Assembly (NCBI GenBank): GCA_963803025.1
Contig: CAWDKZ010000013.1
Span: forward strand, 62,001 to 126,000
Reading direction: 5' to 3'
DNA length: 64,000 nucleotides
Source of the DNA: Bog-793 sp963803025
GTDB lineage: Bacteria > Actinomycetota > Acidimicrobiia > Acidimicrobiales > Bog-793
Below the pieces are notes generated by a model. The model did not search any database, had not been told where the DNA came from, and saw nothing but the letters and a program-made list of their open reading frames with translations. The position numbers were made by a program, and so were the translations under genes. Below, in pieces: positions 49,067 to 57,214 of this stretch (its first letter is position 1; the number at the start of each line of letters is the position of its first letter).

Positions 49067-50608
49067 CTACGCCGACCGCAGCTTGGGACCACGCGCCGGT
49101 CCGCTGCCACCGGCCGGATCCGCCGGCCGGGCGGCAAGGGGCAACTCGACGATGAAGGTCGCACCCGCGCCGATCTCGCTCTCGACACGGGCCGAACCAC
49201 CGTGCGCCTCGGCGATCGACGACACGATCGCGAGCCCGAGGCCCATCCCGCCGCTCTCGCGGGTCCGCGAGGGGTCGGCGCGGTAGAAGCGCTCGAAGAT
49301 CCTCGGGAGATGTTCCGGCGGGATCCCCGGCCCGTGATCGGTGACGGCGAGCACCGCTCGGCCGGCGTCGACGCGGACGCGCACCTCGACGGGCGTGCCG
49401 GGCGGCGTGTGGTCGAGGGCGTTGCCGACCAGGTTCGCGACCGCCTGACGCAGCCGCTGCTCGTCGCCGAGCACGACGATCGGTGCCGACACCTCAAAGC
49501 TGATCGAGCGCTCGGCGTCGACCACCGCGGCGTCCGCCGCCACCTCCCGCGCGATCGCCACGAGGTCGACCGGGAAGCGATCCAGCGGACGACCCTGGTC
49601 GAGCCGCGCGAGTAGGAGCAAGTCGTCGACGAGCACGCCCATCCGTGTCGCCTCGTCCTCGATGCGGCGCATCGCCGGCGCGAGATCCTCCGGCCGGTTC
49701 GCGGCCCCCCGTCGGAACAGTTCCGAGTAGCCGCGGATCGACGTGAGGGGCGTGCGCAGCTCATGTGACGCGTCGGCGAGGAACTGGCGCAGTCGTTGTT
49801 CTGACGCTTGCTGCTTCGCGAAGGCCTGCTCGATCTGGGAGAGCATCTCGTTCAAGGACGCGCCGAGCCGACCGACCTCGGTGTGCTCGTCGGCGCGCGC
49901 GACGCGGCGCGACAAGTCTCCCGCCGCGATCGCGCCGGCCGTCCGCTCGATCTCAAGGAGCGGCCGCATGCCGACCCGGACGACGACGAGCCCGAGGACG
50001 GCGAGGACGACGAGCACCGCGGCCGAGACCGCGAGGTCGATCGTCACGAGTCGGCCGAGTGTGTTGTCGAGCGAGGTGAGCGGGATGGCGACGACGGCGT
50101 AGCCGGGAGTCTCGCTACCGAAACCGGCGAGCTCGCCGATGATCACCGGCCTGGCGAGCACCCGGTAGCGGAACGACGGGTCGTTCTCGGCACCGACCGA
50201 GAAGTAGCGGCCCGCCGGCGACGTCGAGGGGATGCGCAAGCTCGCCGGGAGGTTCGGCGCCGGCCCGTCGAGGTTCGACGACGGGGTCTCGGTCACGATC
50301 CCCGACGAATCGACGAGGGCGCCACAGGTGCCCGCCGGCGTGTCCCGGCCGAAGCCGAAGTTCCCGCTGAATCCGCCGACGCCGGCGGTGAGCTGCCGGA
50401 CGACAGGCTGCAGGGCCGTGTTCAGCTCCGAGTCGACCTGGCTCAGAAGATACGACTGGACCTGTTGATAGATAACCACGTCGGCCACGACGAGCCCGAC
50501 CCCGACGACAAGCACGAGGCCGAGCGAAAGGCGCGCCCGGAGCGAAAGTCGGCGCCATCGCCGCGTCATCGCCGAGGCCGTGGCGGATGCCGGGTGACGC
50601 CACCGCAT
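49067..50608 (-). CDS. Sensor histidine kinase of a two-component system
   Basis: A 513-residue membrane kinase: helix one at about 24-46, a periplasmic sensor domain of about 140 residues, helix two at about 190-211, HAMP (RPLLEIERTAGAIAAGDLSRR), HisKA with the phosphohistidine in ASHELRTPLTSIRGY, and an HATPase domain with N-box NLVGNALDHT, G1 DHGPGIPPEH and G2 GMGLGLAIV. It resembles MprB/TrcS-type kinases; the signal is unknown. The gene begins ten bases after the response-regulator stop, so they form one operon. Confidence 0.9.
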   Translation of the reverse strand: MRWRHPASATASAMTRRWRRLSLRARLSLGLVLVVGVGLVVADVVIYQQVQSYLLSQVDSELNTALQPVVRQLTAGVGGFSGNFGFGRDTPAGTCGALVDSSGIVTETPSSNLDGPAPNLPASLRIPSTSPAGRYFSVGAENDPSFRYRVLARPVIIGELAGFGSETPGYAVVAIPLTSLDNTLGRLVTIDLAVSAAVLVVLAVLGLVVVRVGMRPLLEIERTAGAIAAGDLSRRVARADEHTEVGRLGASLNEMLSQIEQAFAKQQASEQRLRQFLADASHELRTPLTSIRGYSELFRRGAANRPEDLAPAMRRIEDEATRMGVLVDDLLLLARLDQGRPLDRFPVDLVAIAREVAADAAVVDAERSISFEVSAPIVVLGDEQRLRQAVANLVGNALDHTPPGTPVEVRVRVDAGRAVLAVTDHGPGIPPEHLPRIFERFYRADPSRTRESGGMGLGLAIVSSIAEAHGGSARVESEIGAGATFIVELPLAARPADPAGGSGPARGPKLRSA

Positions 50609-50618
50609 CGGGTCGCGC

Positions 50619-51335
50619 CTAGACCGTCGCCGGACCCCGCAGGCTATATCCGACGCCCCGAAGCGTGTGGATCAGCGGCGGCCCGAGCGTGTCGATCTTC
50701 TTCCGCAGGTAGCTCACATAGGTCTCGACGACGTTGGCGTCGCCACCGAAGTCGTACTCCCAGACGTAGTCGAGGATCTGGGCCTTGGACAGCACGCGGC
50801 GGGGGTTCAACAGGAAGTAGCGGAGCAACTTGAACTCCGTCGGCGTGAGGTCGATCGGCGTCTTCCCCCGGAAGACCTCGTGGGTTTCCTCGTCGAGCTC
50901 AAGGTCAGAAAAGACGAGCCGCGACGTGGCGCCGACTCCCTCGGCCACCCGCCGCAGCACCGCGCGTACCCGAGCGATTAGCTCCTCGAGGCTGAACGGC
51001 TTCGTCACGTAGTCGTCGCCGCCAAGCGTCAGACCCCGGACCTTGTCCTCCGTGGCGTCCTTCGCCGTGAGGAACAAGATGGGCACCCGTCGACCGTCCT
51101 GACGGATCCGTCTTGCCACCTCGAACCCGTCGAGATCCGGCAGCATGACGTCGAGGACGACCAGGTCGGGTCGGTTCGACGCGATCTGGTCGAGCGCGGC
51201 GCGTCCGGACTGGGCGGTCGCCACCTCGAACCCCTCGTAGCGCAGCGCGGTCGCCACGAGGTCGGTGATGTTCGACTCGTCGTCCACGACGAGGACGCGA
51301 CTGGCCACAGCGGTCACCCCGCGATCATGCGTCAT
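50619..51335 (-). CDS. OmpR/PhoB-family response regulator
   Basis: A 238-residue regulator. The receiver domain has VVDDESNI near 17-23, the phospho-acceptor D62 in LVVLDVMLPDLDG, T and K in FLTAKDA, and the carboxyl winged helix LTPTEFKLLRYFLLNPRRVLSK with DAKVVETYVSYLRKK-like ANVVETYVSYLRKKID. It resembles TcrA/MprA-type regulators. ATG 51335 is used, the start that gives the standard length and lies near AGG; the frame is open further upstream. The paired kinase follows. Confidence 0.9.
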   Translation of the reverse strand: MTHDRGVTAVASRVLVVDDESNITDLVATALRYEGFEVATAQSGRAALDQIASNRPDLVVLDVMLPDLDGFEVARRIRQDGRRVPILFLTAKDATEDKVRGLTLGGDDYVTKPFSLEELIARVRAVLRRVAEGVGATSRLVFSDLELDEETHEVFRGKTPIDLTPTEFKLLRYFLLNPRRVLSKAQILDYVWEYDFGGDANVVETYVSYLRKKIDTLGPPLIHTLRGVGYSLRGPATV

Positions 51336-51390
51336 CTGCCTGAAGAAATCCTGTGAGCCACCTGAACAGCGGCTGTCTGGACCGGGAAAG

Positions 51391-52764
51391 CTAGACGCGG
51401 GCCATATTCGCGAAACGGGCGTAGTTCGTGACGAATGCGAGCTGCACGGCACCGGTCGGGCCGTTACGGTGCTTGGCGATGTGGATTTCGGCCGCGCCGC
51501 GGTCGGCGGAGTCCGGGTTGTAGATCTCGTCCCGGTAGATGAACATCACGACGTCGGCGTCCTGCTCGATCGCGCCCGATTCGCGCAGGTCGGCGAGCAT
51601 CGGACGCTTGTCGGCGCGACTCTCGAGCCCGCGTGATAGCTGACTGAGGGCGACAACGGGGATCGCCAGCTCGCGGGCGAGAATCTTCAGTCCCCGGCTG
51701 ATCTCGGAGATCTCGACCTGACGGTTCTCGGCGTTCGTCCGTCCGCTCATCAGCTGGAGGTAGTCGACGACGACAAGTCCGAGCCCGTCCCGGGCCCGCA
51801 TCCGGCGCGCCTTGGCGCGGATGTCCATCACCGTCACGTTCGGGTTGTCGTCGATGTGGAGCGGCGCACCCCCGATCCGGCCGATCGCGCTCGAGATCTT
51901 CGGCCAGTCGGCCTCCAGGAGCCGGCCGTTCCGCATTCGGGTGGCGTCGACGCGCGCCTCGGCGCACAGCACGCGTTGGGCGACCTCGAGGTGGCTCATC
52001 TCGAGCGAAAAGAAGAGCACGGGCGTGCCCGACATGGCCGCGTTCGCGGCGAGACCCAGCGCGAAGGCGGTCTTGCCCATCGACGGCCGACCACCGACGA
52101 CGACGAGGTTCGAGGGTTGCAGCCCCGAGAGGTGCTCGTCGAGATCTTGGTAGCCGGTCGGAACCCCGGTGATCGTCTCGCCCCGGTCGTACAGCTCCTC
52201 AAGCCGGTCGAGGCTGCGACCGAGCAGATCGTGGAGCGAGACGATGCTGTCCGCCGACCGACGCTGGGCGACGTCGAAGACCATCGCCTCAGCCCGGTCG
52301 ATCGCGTCGGCTACGTCGTCCGGCAGCCCGAAGCCGATCTCGGCGATCTCTTGCGCCACGCCGATCAGGCGGCGAAGAAGCGAATTCTCCTCGACGATGC
52401 GCGCATAACGACCCGCGCTCGAGATCGCTGGCGTGTTCGACTGCAGCGATCCCAGCATCGCGGCGCCGCCGATCTCTTCCAACGTCCCAGCACGCCTCAG
52501 CTCCTCGGCGACCGTGACGGCGTCGGCCGGTTCTCCCTCGCCGTAGAGCGACGTGATCGCGCCGAAGATCTGCCCGTGCGACGGCTTATAAAAGTCGCCG
52601 GGTGAACAGCGCTCGATCGCGACGGCGATCGCGTCGCGGGAGAGCAACATCGCCCCGAGAAGCGACTCCTCGGCCTCAAGGTTGTGCGGCGGGACGCGCC
52701 CGACAACCGCCGGAGCCGCGGTTTGACGCGGGCGTCGTCGGGCCTCTTCAAGCGGTTGCAACAT
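51391..52764 (-). CDS. dnaB: Replicative DNA helicase DnaB
   Basis: A 457-residue hexameric helicase that unwinds DNA at the replication fork. The amino-terminal helical domain begins RVPPHNLEAEESLLGAML; the RecA-type motor has Walker A GGRPSMGKTAFAL, Walker B GLVVVDYLQLM, and the DnaB motif 4 SQLSRGLESRADKRP. No intein interrupts the P-loop. ATG 52764 is used; GTG 52776 four codons earlier is possible. It is the last gene of a minus-strand block with rplI, rpsR, ssb and rpsF, separated from rplI by a 236-base stretch without a recognisable gene. Confidence 0.95.
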   Translation of the reverse strand: MLQPLEEARRRPRQTAAPAVVGRVPPHNLEAEESLLGAMLLSRDAIAVAIERCSPGDFYKPSHGQIFGAITSLYGEGEPADAVTVAEELRRAGTLEEIGGAAMLGSLQSNTPAISSAGRYARIVEENSLLRRLIGVAQEIAEIGFGLPDDVADAIDRAEAMVFDVAQRRSADSIVSLHDLLGRSLDRLEELYDRGETITGVPTGYQDLDEHLSGLQPSNLVVVGGRPSMGKTAFALGLAANAAMSGTPVLFFSLEMSHLEVAQRVLCAEARVDATRMRNGRLLEADWPKISSAIGRIGGAPLHIDDNPNVTVMDIRAKARRMRARDGLGLVVVDYLQLMSGRTNAENRQVEISEISRGLKILARELAIPVVALSQLSRGLESRADKRPMLADLRESGAIEQDADVVMFIYRDEIYNPDSADRGAAEIHIAKHRNGPTGAVQLAFVTNYARFANMARV

Positions 52765-53000
52765 GGTCGTGTTCACACTGCACCCGGACGCTTGCGAATC
52801 GAAAGACGCACATCCTTGGGATAACCCCACCAATAATGCTGTGCGTTTCCGGTGGAGTACCTCGCCGAACCTGTGCGTTCCGCAGGCCACTCATATCGCG
52901 CGCGCTCTCGGGAGCACCTGTTCACACCGCCACACCGTACGAGGCTGGTGTAACGCTCAAGCCGGTGTCGAACGAGCGTGCCTCGCCTGACGGAAAGTGC

Positions 53001-53444
53001 CTAGCCGACCACCTCGACGGTGAGTACGAACTCAACCTCGGGGTGGAGATGGACGCCGACTTCGTGTGTCCCCACTGACCTGATGGGCTCGTGGATCACG
53101 AGCTTGTGCCGGTCGAGCACGACCGATGTCTGCGCCTCCACGGCGGCGACGATCTCTGCCGGTGTCACCGAACCGAAGAGTCGGCCAGCCTTCCCGGCGC
53201 GAGCGTTGACGGTGATGACGACGGGCACGAGCTGCCGCGCCATCGACTCGGCTTCCTCGCGCGCGTGTTGGTTGGCGATGTCGCGAGCGTGGCGCATCGC
53301 CGTCGCCTGCGTGGCGATGTGGCGCGTTGCACCAATCGCGCGCCCCGATGGCAACAGGTAGTTCCGGGCGTGGCCGTCACTCACCTCGACGAGGTCACCG
53401 CGTTTGCCGATGCCTTCGATATCGGTCCGCAGGACGATCTTCAC
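53001..53444 (-). CDS. rplI: 50S ribosomal protein L9
   Basis: A 147-residue ribosomal protein with the L9 signature GKRGDLVEVSDGHARNYLLPSGRA at residues about 13-36 and the second, carboxyl RNA-binding domain. The ATG overlaps the rpsR stop by ATGA. It is part of the rpsF-ssb-rpsR-rplI order typical of actinobacteria. Confidence 0.96.
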   Translation of the reverse strand: MKIVLRTDIEGIGKRGDLVEVSDGHARNYLLPSGRAIGATRHIATQATAMRHARDIANQHAREEAESMARQLVPVVITVNARAGKAGRLFGSVTPAEIVAAVEAQTSVVLDRHKLVIHEPIRSVGTHEVGVHLHPEVEFVLTVEVVG

Positions 53445-53917
53445 TCGGATCTCTCCGATCCCGCCGCTTCCACGCCGACCGCGATCTCGTCGATCCCACT
53501 GCCAAAGTCGCTCTCGGCCTCGGCCGCGCCCTCCACACCGGACTCGGCTGGGGCGACCACGCTCGTCGGCCGCTCCTGCGGTCGCGAGAACCCCGGTCCG
53601 CGCCCTCCGCTGCGCCCACCGCCGCGTCCACCGGGACGTTCGCTCGTCGTCCGTTGCGTGTAAGGGAGGAGCGCGAGCTCGCGCGTCATCTTGATGGCGA
53701 TCGCGACGTCCCGCTGGTGCTGGGCGCAGTTGCCCGACACCCGGCGGGCGCGGATCTTGCCGCGGTCGGACATGAACTTCCGTAGCAGGTTCACGTCCTT
53801 GTAGTCGACGAACTCGATCCGGTCCTTGCAGAAAATGCAGACCTTCTTCTTCGTCCGCCTGCCATTGTCCTTCGGCACGCGTCGCGTCGAGCGTTCCCGG
53901 TCGTTGTTCCTCGCCAT
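53441..53917 (-). CDS. rpsR: 30S ribosomal protein S18 with a long carboxyl extension
   Basis: The core S18 (residues about 22-90) carries DYKDVNLLRKFMSDRGKIRARR and the zinc-type ligands C27-x2-C30 with C64-x2-H67, so this is the zinc-binding form. S18 is normally 75-90 residues; here it is 158. The extra 65 or so residues begin with a Gly/Arg-rich stretch (RPGGRGGGRSGGRGPGF) and end acidic. The stop overlaps rplI by ATGA, and its start overlaps the ssb stop by one base. S18 pairs with S6 on the platform of the 30S subunit. Confidence 0.93.
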   Translation of the reverse strand: MARNNDRERSTRRVPKDNGRRTKKKVCIFCKDRIEFVDYKDVNLLRKFMSDRGKIRARRVSGNCAQHQRDVAIAIKMTRELALLPYTQRTTSERPGGRGGGRSGGRGPGFSRPQERPTSVVAPAESGVEGAAEAESDFGSGIDEIAVGVEAAGSERSE

Positions 53918-54381
53918 CAGAAGGGCTCCTCGTCCTCGCCGACCACAGGTTCGTTCGCCGCGGCGCGGCTTACCCTCGGCACGCCCCCGGCAGGCCTCGT
54001 CTCCCCCGTCGGTCCGCGTCGTTCGTTCTTCACGATCTGCGCGGTCGCCCAGCGCAGGCTCGGGCCGAGTTCGTCGGCGACGACGTCTATCTTCGTGCGC
54101 TTGTCACCGTCTGGGGTCTCCCAGGAACGCTGCTCGAGCCGTCCCGTCACGATCACGCGTGCGCCTTTCACCAGCGACTCGCTGACGTTCTCCGCCATCT
54201 CTCGCCAACAGACGACGTCGAAGAACGACGTCGCCTCCTCCCACTCCTGGGTCTGGCGGTTCTGCCAGCGGCGGTTGACCGCGAGCCCGAAGCTCGCGGT
54301 CGCCTGCCCGGCCGGGGTGAAGCGCAGCTCGGGATCCCTCGTCACGTTCCCGACGAGCACGACCGTGTTGCCGTTCGCCAT
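53917..54381 (-). CDS. ssb: Single-stranded DNA-binding protein
   Basis: A 154-residue OB-fold protein beginning NTVVLVGNVTRDPELRFTPAGQATASF and containing RRWQNRQTQEWEEATSFFDVVCW. It ends in the acidic tip GEDEEPF, close to the DDDIPF-type tail that docks replication and repair proteins. ATG 54381 has GGAGA upstream. Confidence 0.96.
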   Translation of the reverse strand: MANGNTVVLVGNVTRDPELRFTPAGQATASFGLAVNRRWQNRQTQEWEEATSFFDVVCWREMAENVSESLVKGARVIVTGRLEQRSWETPDGDKRTKIDVVADELGPSLRWATAQIVKNERRGPTGETRPAGGVPRVSRAAANEPVVGEDEEPF

Positions 54382-54403
54382 TTGTCTGTCTCCGTTTTCT
54401 CGA

Positions 54404-54745
54404 TTAGCTCGCCTGGGCGTCACTTGGCGTCGTGCCGAGATCCGCGCGACCGGCCAACCTGTCGGGTTGGCGGATGATGCGATGGCGCAGGACCTCGTCG
54501 GCGAGCGCGAGCATCCGGTCGACCTCGGCGATCACCGCCGGTTCGGCGACGACTTCGATGAAGAGGTAGAAGCCCTCGGTCTTGTGTTTCAGCTCGTAAG
54601 CGAAGGTCCGGCGACCCCAACGGTCGATGCGACCAACGGATCCACCGTGCGAGCGCACGAGCTCGGTGACACGGTCGGTCGTCGCTCGGATGTCGTTCTC
54701 ATCCAGGCCGACATCGAAGATGACGGCGATTTCGTAGGGCCGCAG
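54404..54745 (-). CDS. rpsF: 30S ribosomal protein S6, apparently started at CTG
   Basis: A 113-residue S6: RPYEIAVIFDVGLDENDIRA at the amino end, then VGRIDRWGRRTFAYELKHKTEGFY. The conserved amino end begins at CTG 54745-54743. Between it and the in-frame TGA at 54754-54752 only two codons intervene, and no ATG, GTG or TTG occurs until the GTG at 54658, which would delete the first 29 conserved residues. A strong AGGAGG (54760-54755) sits nine bases before the CTG, the normal spacing. So CTG is the only workable start in this sequence, unless a base change created the stop. It heads the rpsF-ssb-rpsR-rplI-dnaB block. Confidence 0.9.
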   Translation of the reverse strand: MRPYEIAVIFDVGLDENDIRATTDRVTELVRSHGGSVGRIDRWGRRTFAYELKHKTEGFYLFIEVVAEPAVIAEVDRMLALADEVLRHRIIRQPDRLAGRADLGTTPSDAQAS

Positions 54746-54760
54746 GGCGGCTCACCTCCT

Positions 54761-54805
54761 CCGGACCCGGCGTGGTTGACGTCCGGGGCCCCGGTCACAC
54801 CGGGG
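54761..54805 (-). promoter_or_regulatory. Folded rpsF leader, candidate S6:S18 autoregulation site
   Basis: On the minus strand an upstream hairpin ACCGGGG-type pairing (54805-54799 with 54795-54789; loop of three) is followed by CCGGAC (54786-54781) pairing with GTCCGG (54766-54761) around a 14-base loop that contains ACC and CCGG. The second stem ends directly at the Shine-Dalgarno. S6:S18 complexes are known to bind a leader motif with a CCG-containing loop and repress the rpsF operon; the match here is by position and loop content only. The rest of 54746-54926 shows TACGAT-like -10 material, no gene. Confidence 0.35.
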
Positions 54806-54926
54806 CAGGGGTGAATATGACCTCGTCATCGTAGCCGAAGACTCCTGAACTCCCCGCGACCTCCCGCGCCACAGGATCCTCGCGATCGGCAGTATCGCTC
54901 CGCCTACCGGCCCGGTCCCCCTCCGA

Positions 54927-55778
54927 TCATTGCGGGGTTCCGCCTTCAAGTTCGCGTCGCAGCTCGGGCGAAGCGTGGTAGGTCTCGTCGGACGAGGGGT
55001 AGTCGCCCGAACGCACGTCCGCGGCGAACCCGGCGATTGCCTCGCGGGCGACCGTGGCGAGATCCGAGTAGCAACGGACGAACTTCGGGACCCGACCGGA
55101 GGAAAGGCCGAGTAGGTCGTGGAGCACGAGCACCTGGCCGTCGCAGCCGGGACCAGCGCCGATGCCGATAGTCGGGACGTCGACCGCGGCGGTCACTCGA
55201 GACGCCACGAGGTCAGGGACGCCCTCGAGCACGATCGCGAAGCATCCCGCCTCGGCGAGCGCTCGCGCGTCGAGTTCGAGCGCGCGCGCCGCCTCGACGT
55301 CCTTGCCCTGGACGGCATAGCCGCCCATCGCGTGGAGCGACTGGGGCGTGAGCCCGAGGTGGCCCATTACGGGAATCTCGGCGTCGAGGATCGCCCGGAC
55401 GGCGGGGATCCGGCGCCGTCCCCCTTCGAGCTTGACGGCCCCGGCGCCGGCGCGTATGAGCGTCGCGGCGTTGCGCACCGTGTCGGCCGAGTCGACGTGA
55501 TAGCTCAGCCACGGCAGGTCGCCGACGATCAGCGCGCCCGGCTTGGCGCGGGCGACCGCGCCAACGTGGTGCGCCATCTGGCCGACGTCGACAGCGAGCG
55601 AGTTGTCGTAGCCGAGGACCGTGTTCCCGACCGAATCACCGACGAGGATGATGTCGACCCCGGCGTCGTCGGCGATACGCGCGAACGGGGCATCGTAGGC
55701 GGTCACCATGACGATCGCAGGCGCGCCTTGGGACCGTTTGCGCGCGGCAATCGACGGGACTGACACGGGATCTCGCAT
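54927..55778 (-). CDS. panB: 3-methyl-2-oxobutanoate hydroxymethyltransferase
   Basis: A 283-residue TIM-barrel enzyme that adds a hydroxymethyl group from methylene-tetrahydrofolate to ketoisovalerate, the first committed step to pantothenate and coenzyme A. It shows VMVTAYDAPFARIADDAGVDIILVGDSVG, with the magnesium aspartate, VKLEGG, PVMGHLGLTPQ and PTIGIGAGPGCDGQVLV. ATG 55778 is preceded by AGGAGG. panC and panD are not adjacent. Confidence 0.95.
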   Translation of the reverse strand: MRDPVSVPSIAARKRSQGAPAIVMVTAYDAPFARIADDAGVDIILVGDSVGNTVLGYDNSLAVDVGQMAHHVGAVARAKPGALIVGDLPWLSYHVDSADTVRNAATLIRAGAGAVKLEGGRRRIPAVRAILDAEIPVMGHLGLTPQSLHAMGGYAVQGKDVEAARALELDARALAEAGCFAIVLEGVPDLVASRVTAAVDVPTIGIGAGPGCDGQVLVLHDLLGLSSGRVPKFVRCYSDLATVAREAIAGFAADVRSGDYPSSDETYHASPELRRELEGGTPQ

Positions 55779-55891
55779 CTCGACCTCCTGTCGTCCAGCG
55801 CGCTCGGCTGCCGGCGACGATCCCAGAGTAGCTGGACGGCCTTACCGAGGCGACCGAACTCCACGGCGCCCAGGCGGACGGTGTGCCGCTT

Positions 55892-56308
55892 TCAGTCGAA
55901 CGGTCGTGTGCGCGCCGTGGGCGCGCTGAACATCCGCAGGAGGTGGTTCCAGGAACACTGCGTGCAGACTTCGACGATGTAGAACGCGACATCGGCCCGG
56001 GTGCGCGCGAGAGAGCGCATCTCGCCGTCCATCCCGAGCGCCCTGCCCCCCGCAGGCAACCGAGGGCCAAACGCGTAGGCGACGTGCACGAGCTTGGCCT
56101 CTTCGCAGATCGGACAGTCGACCTCGGTGGCCCGACCGAGATTTCGCGCCACGCGCATCAGCTCTGGGTGGGCATCGCAGACGTCGAGCCGGGAGAGCCG
56201 CCCCTTCCGGTACTCGCGCACGACCGCATCGCGGGCGAGTCGGTACTCGATCTGACCGAGGCCCGTCGGTGCGAGACGGCGGGTGGAGGACTCGGGCTCC
56301 GGTCGCAC
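55892..56308 (-). CDS. DUF5318 family protein
   Basis: A 138-residue protein of unknown function that matches the size and position of the mycobacterial Rv0049-type DUF5318 protein between padR-ino1 and the rpsF block. The visible features are DVCDAHPELMRVARNLG, CPIC (residues about 70) and CTQCSWNHLLRM near the end, two CxxC pairs that suggest a zinc ribbon. TAGCCT on the minus strand (56320-56315) ends six bases before the GTG, so it is predicted to be leaderless. It is divergent from padR. Confidence 0.8.
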   Translation of the reverse strand: MRPEPESSTRRLAPTGLGQIEYRLARDAVVREYRKGRLSRLDVCDAHPELMRVARNLGRATEVDCPICEEAKLVHVAYAFGPRLPAGGRALGMDGEMRSLARTRADVAFYIVEVCTQCSWNHLLRMFSAPTARTRPFD

Positions 56309-56402
56309 GGCGTCAGGCTACCCGTACTCCCCGCGCGCTCGTCGCTGCGCCCGCCGAACCTGCAAACGGGGCTGGGCGAACCCCGCTGTCACGCAATCGA
56401 CA

Positions 56403-56415
56403 TATCGAATCGATA
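56403..56415. promoter_or_regulatory. Palindromic operator upstream of padR-ino1
   Basis: TATCGA-A-TCGATA is a perfect 13-base palindrome covering the -35 position of the padR promoter, whose TACCAT -10 is at 56426-56431. It is a candidate PadR autorepression site and would then also control the coupled ino1 gene. Confidence 0.5.
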
Positions 56416-56437
56416 CATCGGCTGCTACCATTGCCCG

Positions 56438-57214
56438 ATGCTCGAACTCGCGATCCTCGGCCTGCTCAAGGAGCGGCCGATGCACGGCTACGACATCCGC
56501 CGGTCCCTGCGCGAGGACTTCGGCGTGCTTTCGAACCTGTCCTTCGGGTCGCTCTACCCAGCCCTTGCCCGCCTCGAGGCTTCGCTCGCAGTGCGAACGA
56601 TCGCACCGATGCCACCGTTGCGCCGTGGCCGCCGCGTCGAAGAGGACGTGCCGCTCACTGGTTCGCTCACCGGCGAGCGCGCCGCGCTCGTCGCGCGCCG
56701 GGCAACCGCGAAAGCAGCCGCGGCGCTCGGCGGGCGCAGCACGCGAGCCCGCAAGGTCTACGAGATCACGCCGCACGGTGAGGCGATCTTCGAGCAGTTG
56801 CTCGAAGCCGCGGACGAACAGGGCGGAGATCCCCGGGGGTTCTCCGTCCGGCTCGCCTTCGCCCACCACCTCAGCCCGCAGGCCCGCATTCGTCTGCTCG
56901 AAAGACGGCGTGGCGAACTCCTCGAACGGCTCCAACGTGGTGAGCGCTCACTTGCCCGCCGGACACGTCCCACGGACGAGTACGAGCAGTCGATCGCCGA
57001 GCATGCCCAGGAGACGATCGCGAACGACCTCTCCTGGATCAATCGGCTGCTCGACCGGGAGCGAAGGGCCCCAACCGGCCCGGGACATGACGCCAGCGCG
57101 CCGGCAGACGCGTCGCGGCGCGTCCCGACGGCGCGCGTCGAGGGCCTCAGCGACACCCCGATTCCGGCACGCGCCGGAGCGGGAGCCGCACGGAACGGAA
57201 GGCAACAGCCATGA
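56438..57214 (+). CDS. PadR family transcriptional regulator
   Basis: A 258-residue regulator with the PadR winged helix: LELAILGLLKERPMHGYDIRR, FGSLYPALARLEAS and the wing KVYEITPHGEAIFEQLL. Between the recognition helix and the wing there is an insertion of roughly 40 residues rich in Arg and Ala, not present in short PadR proteins. A long helical, Arg-rich carboxyl half follows, then a low-complexity tail. In mycobacteria a PadR gene likewise precedes ino1. TACCAT (56426-56431) ends six bases before ATG 56438, so the messenger is probably leaderless. It overlaps ino1 by ATGA. Confidence 0.88.
   Translation: MLELAILGLLKERPMHGYDIRRSLREDFGVLSNLSFGSLYPALARLEASLAVRTIAPMPPLRRGRRVEEDVPLTGSLTGERAALVARRATAKAAAALGGRSTRARKVYEITPHGEAIFEQLLEAADEQGGDPRGFSVRLAFAHHLSPQARIRLLERRRGELLERLQRGERSLARRTRPTDEYEQSIAEHAQETIANDLSWINRLLDRERRAPTGPGHDASAPADASRRVPTARVEGLSDTPIPARAGAGAARNGRQQP

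Noticed and set aside
52860..52885. SOS-box-like GAAC...GTTC near dnaB
   Set aside because: The half-sites are separated by six bases instead of four, and flanking symmetry is absent.
52602..53078. Plus-strand frames in the dnaB-rplI gap
   Set aside because: Weak starts and no domains; they run across dnaB and rplI antisense.
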